Positions 1 through 9,568 are shown, numbered from the stretch's first letter. The stretch is DNA of 64,000 nt from Raineyella fluvialis (GCF_009646095.1 NZ_CP045725.1:2046001-2110000), one strand, 5' to 3'. Notes: generated by a model from the letters alone, not told the origin. Program-made: numbers and translations.

Positions 1-34
1 GGAACCCGGCAAGCTTTTATACGGATAGCTCGTG

Positions 35-56
35 CATAATGAGGGCCGAATGGAGG
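35..56 (+). promoter_or_regulatory. Putative -10 box and ribosome binding site of the radical SAM gene
   Basis: CATAAT at 35-40 resembles a -10 element, and GGAGG at 52-56 lies 4 nt before the ATG at 61. No convincing -35 is visible, and the window edge limits the view upstream. Confidence 0.4.
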
Positions 57-60
57 CCCC

Positions 61-1245
61 ATGACTCTCACCGGCACCCCCGCCCCCCGTCGGGTCGTAC
101 GCACGCAGCACCAGGACATCGATGACAAGCCCTTCATCGTCATCTGGGAGGTGACCCGGGCCTGCCAGTTGGTCTGCAAGCACTGTCGCGCCGATGCCCA
201 GACCCGCGCCGATCCCCGCCAGCTGAGCACGGCCCAGGGCAAGGCCCTGCTGGACGACATCGCCCGGTGGGACACGCCTCGTCCGCTGGTGGTGCTGACC
301 GGCGGCGACCCGTTCGAACGGGCCGACCTGGCCGAGCTCGTCGCCCATGGCACCGCCGCCGGCCTCTCGGTGGCCCTGTCGCCCTCCGTCACCCCGAAGT
401 TCACCGCCGATCGGCTGGCCGAGTTGCACGAGGCCGGAGCCAAGGCGGTGTCGCTGTCGCTCGACGGCGCCCGGCCGGAGACCCATGACGCGTTCCGGGG
501 CTTCGAGGGAACGTACGCGGCCACCCGCCGTGCGGCCGTGATGGTGCGCGAGCAGGGGCTGCGGCTACAGGTGAACACCACGGTGACCCGCGACAACGTC
601 GGCGAGCTGCCCCGGCTGCTCGGTGACGTGCTCGAGATGGGCGTCGGGTTGTGGAGCGTGTTCTTCCTCGTCCCCACCGGCCGGGGCGAGGACCTCCACG
701 CCCTCGGCGCCGAGGCGACCGAGGACGTCCTGCACTGGCTGGCGGAGGTCTCCTCCCTGGTGGCCATCAAGACCACGGAGGCGCCGCACTACCGTCGCGT
801 CGTCCTCCAGCGGGCCGCTGCCCGGGCCCGGAACCTCCCCCTGCCGACCACCGGGCCGCTCTACGAGCAGCTGATCGCCGGGACCGTCGAGGTGCTGGGC
901 CACGAGATCGTGCCCACCCGCGTCCCCCGGCCGCCGATCGACGTCAACGCCGGGCGCGGCTTCGTCTTCGTCGACCACACCGGCGACGTCTACCCGTCGG
1001 GCTTCCTGCCGTTCCACTGCGGTTCGGTCAAGGAGGCCGGCCTGCGGGTCATCTACCGCGATTCGCCCATCCTCCGCTCGCTGCGGCAGCCGGAGAGCTT
1101 CGGCGGGGCCTGCGGAGTGTGCGAGTTCCGGGAGGTGTGCGGCGGTTCTCGTTCCCGGGCCTACGCCGTCACGGGTGACCTGCTGGGCGCGGACCCGGCC
1201 TGCGTGTGGCAGCCGGGCGAACTGAGCGGCCGAACGGGGGAGTGA
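61..1245 (+). CDS. Radical SAM/SPASM domain protein
   Basis: This is a 394-residue cytosolic iron-sulfur enzyme. Cys35, Cys39 and Cys42 form the CxxxCxxC loop that binds the SAM-cleaving 4Fe-4S cluster, followed by the GGDP motif near residue 81. The C-terminal cysteines 351, 354, 360 and 381 form a SPASM-like half that would bind auxiliary clusters. The layout resembles the TIGR04053 family, relatives of heme-modifying and peptide-modifying radical SAM enzymes, whose substrate I do not know. No small precursor peptide is visible on the downstream side; the upstream side is cut by the window. The ATG at 61 is preceded by a good GGAGG. It is the first gene before purS but is separated from it by 120 nt with its own promoter, so it is probably not part of the purine operon. 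Confidence 0.85.
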   Translation: MTLTGTPAPRRVVRTQHQDIDDKPFIVIWEVTRACQLVCKHCRADAQTRADPRQLSTAQGKALLDDIARWDTPRPLVVLTGGDPFERADLAELVAHGTAAGLSVALSPSVTPKFTADRLAELHEAGAKAVSLSLDGARPETHDAFRGFEGTYAATRRAAVMVREQGLRLQVNTTVTRDNVGELPRLLGDVLEMGVGLWSVFFLVPTGRGEDLHALGAEATEDVLHWLAEVSSLVAIKTTEAPHYRRVVLQRAAARARNLPLPTTGPLYEQLIAGTVEVLGHEIVPTRVPRPPIDVNAGRGFVFVDHTGDVYPSGFLPFHCGSVKEAGLRVIYRDSPILRSLRQPESFGGACGVCEFREVCGGSRSRAYAVTGDLLGADPACVWQPGELSGRTGE

Positions 1246-1365
1246 GACGCGGGGCAGTGAGGTGCGAGGAAGTGAGCGGCCGTGCAGGGCGAGGCGGCGC
1301 GCGGGGCGCGGGGGCGCTGCGGGACCGGCGGCGTCCTCCAGTCCCGACACGCTAGGATCAGCGCC

Positions 1366-1608
1366 ATGGCCCGTGTAATTGTGGACGTCATGCCCAAGCC
1401 CGAGATCCTTGACCCCCAGGGCAAGGCTGTGACCGGCGCCCTCGGCCGCCTCGGCTTCCCCGGCCTGTCCGTACGCCAGGGTAAGCGCTTCGAGATCGAG
1501 GTCGACGGGGACGTGACCGAGGATCGGCTGGCGGAGGTGCGGGAAGCCGCGGAGCGGCTGCTGGCCAACACCGTGATCGAGAACTTCGACGTCCGGGTGG
1601 AAGAGTGA
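1366..1608 (+). CDS. purS: Phosphoribosylformylglycinamidine synthase subunit PurS
   Basis: PurS is the small structural subunit that bridges PurL and PurQ in the FGAM synthase complex (step 4 of de novo purine synthesis). The 80-residue product from the ATG at 1366 matches the usual length of about 80 and starts [19 protein letters not shown], typical of the family. An in-frame upstream start at 1282 would add 28 Arg/Gly-rich residues unlike the family. TAGGAT at 1353-1358 lies 7 nt before the ATG, which suggests a leaderless mRNA and fixes the start. The last codons overlap the purQ start by 4 nt, so the two are co-translated. Confidence 0.95.
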   Translation: MARVIVDVMPKPEILDPQGKAVTGALGRLGFPGLSVRQGKRFEIEVDGDVTEDRLAEVREAAERLLANTVIENFDVRVEE

Positions 1609-2282
1609 CCACCAGGATCGGTGTCGTCACCTTCCCGGGCACGCTGGACGACTCGGACGCGGCGCGCGCGGTGCGACTCACCGGCTCCGAGCCCGTCGCC
1701 CTGTGGCACGGCAACGACACACTTGAGGGTGTCGACGCGGTCATCCTCCCGGGTGGATTCTCCTACGGGGATTACCTGCGCTGCGGGGCCATCGCGCGAT
1801 TCTCGCCGGTGATGGGGGAGCTCATCGCCGCGGCGAAGGACGGACTGCCGGTGCTTGGCATCTGCAACGGGTTCCAGGTGCTCGCCGAGGCCCACCTGCT
1901 GCCGGGCGCGCTGATGCGCAACGCCTCGCGGACCTTCGTCTGCCGCGATCAGAAGCTGCGCGTCGAGACGCGTGACACGGTGTGGTCGAACGCCTTCCAG
2001 CGCGGCCAGGAGATCACCATCGTGCTCAAGTCGGGCGAGGGCAACTACATCGCCGACGAGGAGACGCTGAAGCGCCTCGAGGACAACGACCAGATCGTGT
2101 TCCGCTACGTCGGCAATCCGAACGGCTCGGCCCACGACATCGCCGGCATCACCAACGAGCGTGGCAACGTCGTCGGCCTGATGCCGCACCCCGAGCACAA
2201 CGTCGACCCGTCCGCGTCGCCGACCACCGACGGCGTCCCGTTCTTCACCAGTCTGGTCGACTACCTCCAGCGCGTCTCCTGA
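1605..2282 (+). CDS. purQ: Phosphoribosylformylglycinamidine synthase subunit PurQ (glutaminase)
   Basis: This 225-residue class I glutamine amidotransferase supplies ammonia to PurL within the PurSQL complex. Cys87 in GICNGFQ is the nucleophile, and His195 and Glu197 in MPHPEH complete the triad. The length is normal for the separate glutaminase of Gram-positive bacteria. The GTG start at 1605 overlaps the purS stop (GTGA), indicating translational coupling. The purL partner is not adjacent here. It lies at 18940, more than 16 kb away, on the same strand. Confidence 0.97.
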   Translation: MTTRIGVVTFPGTLDDSDAARAVRLTGSEPVALWHGNDTLEGVDAVILPGGFSYGDYLRCGAIARFSPVMGELIAAAKDGLPVLGICNGFQVLAEAHLLPGALMRNASRTFVCRDQKLRVETRDTVWSNAFQRGQEITIVLKSGEGNYIADEETLKRLEDNDQIVFRYVGNPNGSAHDIAGITNERGNVVGLMPHPEHNVDPSASPTTDGVPFFTSLVDYLQRVS

Positions 2283-2286
2283 GGCC

Positions 2287-4287
2287 GTGTCCACGAGCAC
2301 ACCGGAGGACGGGAAGGGGGCCGTCACCGGGGAACCCGTGGAGGTGGCGGGCACCGGCGTGCCGGAAGCCACCACGCGGCCCGGTCGCGTCTGGTGGCGG
2401 CAGCACTGGCTGCGCCACCTCCTCGGCCTGGCCGTCGTCCTGGGCGTGCTGATCGGCGTCATCCGGCCCCTGCAGGTCACGCCGTCACCGATCCCCGCCG
2501 CGAACCTCGTCGTCATCGGGGTCGGCGAGCGGACCGAGCTCCTGCCCGTCGATCGCGAGATCCTCGACGCGCGCGCCAGCACCGCCGCGTACGGTGTGGT
2601 CGTCAGCAGCCGGCAGAGTGGTGAATGCGTCTCCACGGCGTGGCTGACGCTCGGTGCCGGCGCCGAGGCCCGTACCGCGGACCAGTGCTCCCCCCAACTG
2701 GTGCTCACCCCCGCAGCCCGCCTCGCCGGCCGGGGCGGCGCCGCGATCACGAACTGGTCCCAGCTGGCCGCCCTCAACACCTCCCCGGTGACCGCCCTCA
2801 ACGCCTCCCCGCGGACCGACCTCGGCGCTCTCGCGGCGTCGGTCCCCACCGGTGCCGACGATCCCCGCGCCTGTCTGGAGGCTGTCGGGCCGGGGGCCGC
2901 CCTCGCCGCCGCGGCCCCGGACGGGTCGGTCGCGCGCTATGTCGAGCCCAGCACGTGGGCGGCCGGCGACTACGCCACCCAGTGCCGGGTCACCATCGTC
3001 GACCCGGTGCTCGGTGCCGACGACATCATCCGGCGGCTGGCGGGGCGTCCCGACACCACCCTCCTCGTCCTCGGACTGGGGCCGGCCGGCCCGCAGGCCG
3101 GTTCCCGCAGTGGTCCTGTCCGGGCGGCGGCTGCCGGCATCCGTTCGGTCGAGGCGGCCTATCGGGTCGATCCGGACGGTTCAGGGGCCGTGCCGGGGGC
3201 GCTCTCGTCGGGTACCACGCTCGAGTCCGGAGTGATCACCCTCCCCGACGTCAGTGCGGCCATCATCGGCCAGCTGCACGGCAGCGGCTCAGCCCCCGCG
3301 CCGGCTCCAGCCAGGACCACGGCCAGGGCCACCGGGATCGAGGCCGGCGCCGCCCTCGGTGTGGTCCCGGGACAGGTGTCAGCCGCCGTCGCCTCCTCGC
3401 TGCTCCATGAAGTGGCCACGCTGCAGCGCCGTGGGCCGATCATGGCCGGCGCCGCGGCCCTCTTCGGGCTCGTGCTGGCGAGTGTCGTCCTGATGATCTT
3501 CCGGCGGCGGTGGCGGCCGGCCGGGGTGCTGGCGGGAGCGCTCACCACGTGGCCGGTAGCGCTCCTCGCCGGCGGGATGGTGCCCTGGTACCGGACGACG
3601 CAGCCCATCCTTGCCGGGCTGGCGACCGTCCTCGGCGCCTGGATCGTCGCCGTCGTCGTGGCCCGACTGCTGACCACCCCACGCCGCCCGACGGGGATCG
3701 CCGGCGCCGCCCTGAGCCTCGCCGTGACCGCGGCCTCCGCGGCGGTGGGAGACATCTGGCGATGGGGCACGCTGTTGGATTCCACCACCGCGCTGGGGCC
3801 GGACTGGTTCGGCATCGGGCCGGGGGCCGCGGGCGTGTGTGTCGCCTCCGCCCTCGCGATCGCGGCCTGGTGGGCCGAGCGACTGCCGAAGCGGCAGAGT
3901 GTCCTGGCGATCATCGGTCTGGTGGTCATCGTCGGTGTCGCGTTGTGGCCGAGCGTCACCTACGTCGTCGCCCTCGCGGCCGGCGGGGCGGTGCTGACCT
4001 TCGCCGACACGGCTCGTGACTGGGTCCGTCAGGCGATTCCGTGGGCGGATCCCCTGTTCGTCGGGACTGCCACCGCCGCGCTGGTCGCGGCCCTGGTGGG
4101 CACCGTGGTGCCCTCCCTCGCCTCGGGCACCATCCTGCTCGCGGCGACCGCGGACAGCCCACTCTTCGGCGGGGTGGTGATGGGATGGCTGGCCTCGGTC
4201 ACTCTGGCCCTGTGGCTGCAGCTGCGGGCACCGGAGTGGTTCGCCGCGCGCGACGAGGGCCGGCTGCCCGATCCGCTGTCACTCTGA
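2287..4287 (+). CDS. Large polytopic membrane protein of unknown function
   Basis: The protein has 666 residues and I do not recognise its function. A short basic cytoplasmic N-terminus is followed by one membrane helix at about 44-62. An extracytoplasmic Ala/Gly/Thr-rich region of roughly 320 residues comes next, with two well-separated cysteines near 117 and 133 that could form a disulfide. About eight membrane helices follow from residue 384 to 655, and the tail is short and charged. The GTG at 2287 is only 4 nt after the purQ stop, so it is almost certainly transcribed with purSQ. There are no enzyme motifs, and a transport or envelope role is only a guess. Confidence 0.75.
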   Translation: MSTSTPEDGKGAVTGEPVEVAGTGVPEATTRPGRVWWRQHWLRHLLGLAVVLGVLIGVIRPLQVTPSPIPAANLVVIGVGERTELLPVDREILDARASTAAYGVVVSSRQSGECVSTAWLTLGAGAEARTADQCSPQLVLTPAARLAGRGGAAITNWSQLAALNTSPVTALNASPRTDLGALAASVPTGADDPRACLEAVGPGAALAAAAPDGSVARYVEPSTWAAGDYATQCRVTIVDPVLGADDIIRRLAGRPDTTLLVLGLGPAGPQAGSRSGPVRAAAAGIRSVEAAYRVDPDGSGAVPGALSSGTTLESGVITLPDVSAAIIGQLHGSGSAPAPAPARTTARATGIEAGAALGVVPGQVSAAVASSLLHEVATLQRRGPIMAGAAALFGLVLASVVLMIFRRRWRPAGVLAGALTTWPVALLAGGMVPWYRTTQPILAGLATVLGAWIVAVVVARLLTTPRRPTGIAGAALSLAVTAASAAVGDIWRWGTLLDSTTALGPDWFGIGPGAAGVCVASALAIAAWWAERLPKRQSVLAIIGLVVIVGVALWPSVTYVVALAAGGAVLTFADTARDWVRQAIPWADPLFVGTATAALVAALVGTVVPSLASGTILLAATADSPLFGGVVMGWLASVTLALWLQLRAPEWFAARDEGRLPDPLSL

Positions 4288-4307
4288 CGCCCACCCCGTA
4301 CGGGCTG

Positions 4308-7300
4308 TCAGCCCTTGGGGCGGACGAAGGGGAAGGTCAGCACGTCGCGGATCGGTCGATCCGTCAGCGCCATCACGAGGCGGTCGATGCCGATCCCGAG
4401 CCCACCGGCCGGGGGCATGCCGACCTCCAGGGCGCTGAGGAAGTCCTCGTCCACCTCCATCGCGTCGGGGTCGCCGGCGGCCGCCCGCCACGACTGCTCC
4501 ACGAGGCGGCGGCGCTGTTCCAGCGGGTCGGTCAGCTCGGAGTAGGCGGTGCCCAGCTCCATCCCTCCGGCGACCAGGTCCCAGCGCTCGACCAGCCCCG
4601 GCTCCGTGCGGTGTGGGCCGGCCAGTGGGGACGTCTCGGCGGGGAAGTCGGTGTAGAAGGTAGGGCGTACGGTCCGGGCCTCGACCAGCTCACCGTAGAG
4701 CTCCTCGAGCAGGGCGCCGGGCCCCCAGCCGTCCTTGACGTGGATGCCGTGGTCCTCGGCCAGACCGAGCAGGACCTCGAGATCGGTGTCCATCGAGACC
4801 TCGGTGCCGGTCGCCGCCGTAATCGCGTCGCAGACCGTGACCACCGGCCACTCCCCGGAGATGTCGACCAGCTCGGTCCCGTAGCCGAGGTCGAGCGGCA
4901 TCACCTCGCGGCCGTGGACTGCCACGGCTGCCGCACGGATCAACCGCGCGGTCAGCCGGCGCATGTCGGTGTAGTCGGCGAAGGGGGCGTACGCCTCGAG
5001 GACGGTGAACTCCGGGTTGTGGGTCGCGTCCACGCCCTCGTTGCGGAAGTTGCGCCCCAGTTCGAAGATCGGACCGAAGCCGCCGACGAGGAGCCGCTTC
5101 AACATCAGCTCCGGAGCGATCCGCAGCACCAGGTCGGTGTCGTACGCGTTGATCTCGGTCCGGAACGGACGGGCCGCGGCACCCCCGTGGAGCGTCTGCA
5201 GGATCGGGGTCTCGACCTCCTGGTACCCGGCGTCACGCATGGTGAGGCGGAGCGCGTCGATGGCGCGGGAACGGGCCAGCAACGCCTCGCCCTCCTCCGG
5301 GTGGACGAGGAGATCGAGGGAACGGTTGCGCAGCCGCGTGTCGGGGTTGTCGAAGCCCTGCCAGGGCAGCGGGCGCAGTGACTTCGACAGCATCCGCCAG
5401 GAACTGACCGCCCAGGACGGGGTGCCGTTGCGGGTCCGGGTCGGCGCCGCGCTGACCTGCACCAGGTCGCCGGAGTCGACCAGGCGGGCGAACTCCGCGA
5501 TCGCCTCGCGGCCGAGCACGTCGGCCTCGAGGACGAGTTGGGCGTGGGCGCGACCGTCCACCAGATCGACGAAGCAGACCCCACCGTGGTGACGGATCCG
5601 GCGCACCCGCCCGGCGATGTCACGACCGTCCGGCTGGTCCCCGTCCACGTCCCGCAGTCGCACCACGTCGACCCGACCGAGCGGGTAGCCCGACCGGCCC
5701 GAGGACCGCAGTGCCTCGAGGTGCCTGATCCGATGCCGGGTCTGGTCGTCCCGGCGAGGATGCAGCCCGTGGACGGGACGCCGGTTCTCCAGTTCGCGGA
5801 TGGTCTCCACGTGGGCCGGGTCGAGCCGCCCGCCCACCTCGGCGCCCCGCATCCAGGGCGGCAAGGGCAGGAAGCCCTCCGCCTGACCGGCGGCGATCGC
5901 GACCGGGACCAGGTCGATGATGGAGGGCAGGCAGACGTAGCGCGGCTGCCAGGTGGGCTGGTACTTGGCGTTGGACAGGTACAGGCGCTCCACCTGCCAG
6001 TAGCGGTCCATCCAGCTGAGCATCTGTGAGTTGAGTCGGCTGATCGCGCCGGCGCTCACGTCCTCCGCCTCGGCGAAGACGCGGCGGAAGAACGCGAAGT
6101 TGAGGGAGATCCGGTTCACCCCGTTCTCCCGGCACCAGGCCATCAACTCGGTGACCAGGAGTTCGTTGGTGCCGTTGGGGGCATCGGGTGAGCGGCGCAT
6201 CAGGTCGAGGGAGAGTCCGCGCCGGCCCCAGGGGACGAAGCTGAGCAGGGCGATCGGCTCGCCGTCCTCGTCGACCGCGGTGACCAGCAGGCACCGGCCG
6301 TCCGCGGGATCGCCGACGCGGCCCAGGGCCATCGAGAAGCCCCGCTCGGTGCCGCCGATCCGCCAGTCCTCGGCCAACTGGTCGAGCCTGGCCAGGTCGA
6401 CGTCGTCGAGGTCGTCGGCCCGCTGGATCTGGACGCTCACCCCGCTGCGGCGGGCCCGGCGCTGCGCATGGCGGACGGCGGTCAGGCTGGTGGAATCCAG
6501 GTGGAACCGCTCCGGGTGCAGGATCGCCTCGTCACCGAGGTTGATCACCTCGGTGCCGATCGAGGTCGCGTAGACGCGTGCCCCGGCCTCGGAGCAGGCG
6601 AGCACCGCCGGCGTCCAGCCGTACGTGCGGGCGTACGAGGCCCATTCGTGGACCAGTTCGGGCCACACCCGGCGGTCGCCGATCGGGTCACCACTGGCCA
6701 GGCAGACCGAGCCGATCACGCGGTAGGCGATGACTGCGCGCCGGTTCTGCGAGAAGTAGAGCATCTTGTCGCGCCGGGTCGCGTAGTAGCCCAGTGAGTC
6801 CTCGTCGCCGTACTCGGCCAGCAGCTCGCGTAGCGCGACCTCGTTCTCCTGTTGCCAGCCGCCGGTGAATCGGGCCGAACGGAGGAACGCCCCGACGGCG
6901 AAGAGCAGCGAGAGGCCGGCGATGGCGCCGGTGACCTGCGGGATGACCCGCCCGATGATGACGTGCCAGGTGCGTGGCGCGGGCAGGCCGACGGCGTTGA
7001 GCAGTGCGGTCGACAGCACCTGCAGGGCCGGCCCCTGGGCATCGGAGGTCGTGCGCAGGAGCAGGTGGGTGATCCCCAGGTCGAGCAGCAGGCCGGCGGC
7101 GAAGATACTGATGGCGACGCCCCAGGAGCCGCGTTTCACCCGGGCGGGGAACGCCGGACGCAGCCACACGACCAGGATGAGCAGAGCTACGGAGATCGCC
7201 AGGTTGACGCCGGCGATCGCACCGCGGTCCATGTCGTGGAAGGGGATCGACGGCGGCGTCCGGTGCCTGATGGTGTAGATGAAGACGAGCACGTCGGCGA

Positions 7301-7568
7301 TCACGCCGATCAACTGGAAGCCGGCGATCACCATCAGGGCGAACCGCTTGCGCTTCATGATCGCGGTGGTGAGCAGGGCCAGGCCGATCACCGAGACGAG
7401 CGAGGCCGTCACCGGGACGTTCAGCGTGATGAAGAACTCCTGGACCATCCACCGCGGCGGACGCCGGACGAGGCGGTGCCGGATCCAGTCCGACGCCGCC
7501 ACCACGGTGGCGACGACGTACAGCCAGGTGAAGATCTCGGCGACGACGCGGCGCGCCTTCGTGGTCAT
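4308..7568 (-). CDS. lysX: Bifunctional lysylphosphatidylglycerol synthetase/lysine--tRNA ligase LysX
   Basis: This 1086-residue fusion charges tRNA-Lys and transfers the lysine to phosphatidylglycerol, which lowers the negative surface charge and gives resistance to cationic peptides. The N-terminal part has about six or seven membrane helices (roughly residues 1-240). An MprF-like GNAT-fold transferase follows (about 250-570), then an OB-fold anticodon domain, and a class II synthetase core with FELGRNFRNEG, MELGTAYSEL and GIGIDRLVMAL motifs. The length agrees with mycobacterial LysX, which is about 1100 residues. The ATG at 7568 overlaps the upstream esterase stop by 4 nt (ATGA). An upstream in-frame start at 7649 would lie inside the esterase and is less likely. 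It is the last gene of the prsW-esterase-lysX operon. Confidence 0.93.
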   Translation of the reverse strand: MTTKARRVVAEIFTWLYVVATVVAASDWIRHRLVRRPPRWMVQEFFITLNVPVTASLVSVIGLALLTTAIMKRKRFALMVIAGFQLIGVIADVLVFIYTIRHRTPPSIPFHDMDRGAIAGVNLAISVALLILVVWLRPAFPARVKRGSWGVAISIFAAGLLLDLGITHLLLRTTSDAQGPALQVLSTALLNAVGLPAPRTWHVIIGRVIPQVTGAIAGLSLLFAVGAFLRSARFTGGWQQENEVALRELLAEYGDEDSLGYYATRRDKMLYFSQNRRAVIAYRVIGSVCLASGDPIGDRRVWPELVHEWASYARTYGWTPAVLACSEAGARVYATSIGTEVINLGDEAILHPERFHLDSTSLTAVRHAQRRARRSGVSVQIQRADDLDDVDLARLDQLAEDWRIGGTERGFSMALGRVGDPADGRCLLVTAVDEDGEPIALLSFVPWGRRGLSLDLMRRSPDAPNGTNELLVTELMAWCRENGVNRISLNFAFFRRVFAEAEDVSAGAISRLNSQMLSWMDRYWQVERLYLSNAKYQPTWQPRYVCLPSIIDLVPVAIAAGQAEGFLPLPPWMRGAEVGGRLDPAHVETIRELENRRPVHGLHPRRDDQTRHRIRHLEALRSSGRSGYPLGRVDVVRLRDVDGDQPDGRDIAGRVRRIRHHGGVCFVDLVDGRAHAQLVLEADVLGREAIAEFARLVDSGDLVQVSAAPTRTRNGTPSWAVSSWRMLSKSLRPLPWQGFDNPDTRLRNRSLDLLVHPEEGEALLARSRAIDALRLTMRDAGYQEVETPILQTLHGGAAARPFRTEINAYDTDLVLRIAPELMLKRLLVGGFGPIFELGRNFRNEGVDATHNPEFTVLEAYAPFADYTDMRRLTARLIRAAAVAVHGREVMPLDLGYGTELVDISGEWPVVTVCDAITAATGTEVSMDTDLEVLLGLAEDHGIHVKDGWGPGALLEELYGELVEARTVRPTFYTDFPAETSPLAGPHRTEPGLVERWDLVAGGMELGTAYSELTDPLEQRRRLVEQSWRAAAGDPDAMEVDEDFLSALEVGMPPAGGLGIGIDRLVMALTDRPIRDVLTFPFVRPKG

Positions 7569-8731
7569 GAGGCTCGCCAGGCGAAGGCCGGTGAGACCTG
7601 TCCGAGCCATTGCAGCCCGGCGGGCAGCCCCTGCATCCAGACCCCCCACTGGTGGCCGCCGGATTCCTGCAGGGTGGTGGTGAGCGTCGTCGGGACGTGG
7701 ACCGCCTTCTGGAACTCCGTCAGGGCCGTCATCGAGGTCTTGTCGTCACGGGCGGCGTACGCCCAGATGTCCACCTTCGGCTTGGTGCTCTTGACCACGG
7801 CCGAGAGGTCGTAGGTGGGATCGTTCACCGGCCGGTGTTGGGGACCCTTGCCCCACTCGGGGGCGAAGTAGCCCGACATGGCGATGGCCCGCGCATAGTG
7901 GTCGGGATGGCGTACGGCCAGCATCGGAGCACAGTAGCCGCCGGCGCTGTAACCGACAGTGGCCCAGGCGTCGGCCGTCGTCTCCGCCCGCAGGTTGGTG
8001 AGCGCCCAGTTCCTAACGTCGGAGTCGATGAACGTCTCCCACTGGGCCTGGTCGCTGCCCTGGGAGAAGTTCGTGCACTCGGTGTCGTTGTTGCCGGGGA
8101 ACGTCGTGGGGACGACGACGATCGCCTCGCGCAGTTGCTTGTCGCCCTGCAGGGACGAGATCATGTTGCCGACGTTGAGTTTGTCCTTGTACGTGAGGGG
8201 GCTGCCGGGGCTACCGGTGAAGCCGAACAGCACCGGGTAGAAGCGGTTCGGGTGCGACTGGTACGACGGGGGCAGCCAGACCAGGGCCATCTGCGAGATC
8301 CCGGACGTGGAGCCGCTGATCGTCACCGAGAGGTACTGCCCGCCAGAGGCGTCGGCGGAGTAGCCGGGGAGCGCGGGGTTGTGGGCCGGGTCGGCCTGCA
8401 GGGCGGTGGCGTTGCCGATCGCCTCGGGGGCCGCCGTCACGCCCTTGTCGTTGGCCCCACGGGAGGCGTGCGTGACGCTGGTGGCCGACGTGAAGCCGAA
8501 GGCGTCCGCCCAGGTGGTGTACCAACCGTTGTTCTTGTTGAGGGCCAGACCGATGAGGAGCAGCGAGAGCGTGATGCTGCCTCCCAGGGCGATCACCTGG
8601 GTGAGGACCGCCCGCCAGACCCCGGCCCTCTGCCGAGGCACCCAGCCGATCGCCCATCCCAGCACGACGGCCAGCAGGAGTCCGATGAGCGCGATGAGCC
8701 ATGGTGAGGTCAGGCTGAACACTCCGCTCAC
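7565..8731 (-). CDS. Membrane-anchored serine esterase (esterase D / mycolyltransferase-like fold)
   Basis: The product has 388 residues. Two membrane helices (about 8-28 and 40-62) anchor an exported alpha/beta-hydrolase domain. The nucleophile elbow reads GYSAGG, and a His in GGHQWGVW near the C-terminus is the likely catalytic base. The fold resembles the esterase D/antigen 85 group. The GTG start at 8731 overlaps the prsW stop by 4 nt, and its own stop overlaps the lysX start by 4 nt. Hydrolases that remove amino acids from aminoacyl-phosphatidylglycerol (AhyD of enterococci) are known beside aminoacyl-PG synthases, so a role in lysyl-PG turnover is an attractive inference. It is not shown by the sequence. 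Confidence 0.85.
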   Translation of the reverse strand: MSGVFSLTSPWLIALIGLLLAVVLGWAIGWVPRQRAGVWRAVLTQVIALGGSITLSLLLIGLALNKNNGWYTTWADAFGFTSATSVTHASRGANDKGVTAAPEAIGNATALQADPAHNPALPGYSADASGGQYLSVTISGSTSGISQMALVWLPPSYQSHPNRFYPVLFGFTGSPGSPLTYKDKLNVGNMISSLQGDKQLREAIVVVPTTFPGNNDTECTNFSQGSDQAQWETFIDSDVRNWALTNLRAETTADAWATVGYSAGGYCAPMLAVRHPDHYARAIAMSGYFAPEWGKGPQHRPVNDPTYDLSAVVKSTKPKVDIWAYAARDDKTSMTALTEFQKAVHVPTTLTTTLQESGGHQWGVWMQGLPAGLQWLGQVSPAFAWRAS

Positions 8732-9504
8732 CTTACGGCACCCGACGGGATCCTGCGTTCCCGCGCGACCAGCAGCAGCACGCTCACCGCTGCGATGAGG
8801 ACGTGGGCGAGCCAGGACGCGGACAGCGTGTCCCACAGCGCGTGCAGCAGCACGACGACGACGTACGTCGCCACGAAGCCCAGCAGCGCACGGCCGACGG
8901 GGCGCGTCCGGAAGTTCCAGAGCGAGGCGCCCAGCAGGCCGGTCCAGGCCAGGTGACAGGCGGGTGCGAAGACACCGCGGACCAGCAGGATCTGGTCGAC
9001 GGCGGCGAGGCTGTGGGAGGTGAGCAGGGTGGTGAAGCCGTACCCCATCGTCTCCAGGACGGCGAAGCCGGCGCCGGACGCGACGCCGATGACGAGCCCG
9101 GCCCGGGCGTCGGTCACCGCCCGGGAGGCGAAGGCCAGCGCCCCGATCGGCACCAGGATCTTGAGGGTCTCCTCGATGACGGCCACCGTCAGCATCGGCC
9201 ACTGGGAACGTTGCGTCGCGGTGGCGTACTCGAGGACGCCCGCGGCCAGGACTCCCAGGACACCGCTGAGGACGGCGACCCAGGCCACCAGCCGGCCGTC
9301 GACGACGCTGTCGCCGGTCGGCCAGTTGAGGTAGGTGAGCACGGTCAGGGGGGCCACCAGAGCGCCGAGCAGCAGCAGGGTGGGGAAGAGGTTCGGGTTG
9401 GCGGTGACGACCATCGAGAGAAGTACGAGCCAGTAGAGGACTCCCGTCCCGGTGAGAACGAGGATCCAGCGCCAATTCGGAGCGGACCGGTCACTCTTGC
9501 CCAT
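8728..9504 (-). CDS. PrsW-family intramembrane metalloprotease
   Basis: The protein has 258 residues and about eight membrane helices. It shows the three PrsW motifs: EETLK (EExxK), FAVLE (FxxxE) and HALWD (HxxxD), plus a His in PACHLAW, which together make the buried metal site. In Bacillus, PrsW starts degradation of the anti-sigma factor RsiW in response to antimicrobial peptides. No anti-sigma factor or sigma factor is visible in this window, so its substrate here is unknown. The ATG at 9504 is preceded by TAAGTT (9512-9517) with a 7-nt gap, a leaderless arrangement. It heads a three-gene operon with the esterase and lysX. Confidence 0.9.
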   Translation of the reverse strand: MGKSDRSAPNWRWILVLTGTGVLYWLVLLSMVVTANPNLFPTLLLLGALVAPLTVLTYLNWPTGDSVVDGRLVAWVAVLSGVLGVLAAGVLEYATATQRSQWPMLTVAVIEETLKILVPIGALAFASRAVTDARAGLVIGVASGAGFAVLETMGYGFTTLLTSHSLAAVDQILLVRGVFAPACHLAWTGLLGASLWNFRTRPVGRALLGFVATYVVVVLLHALWDTLSASWLAHVLIAAVSVLLLVARERRIPSGAVR

Positions 9505-9568
9505 GCTTTCGAACTTAGGTCGGCCGCACTGAAAGCCTGCTGAGCGTTCCGTACGGCAGGATGGAGAC

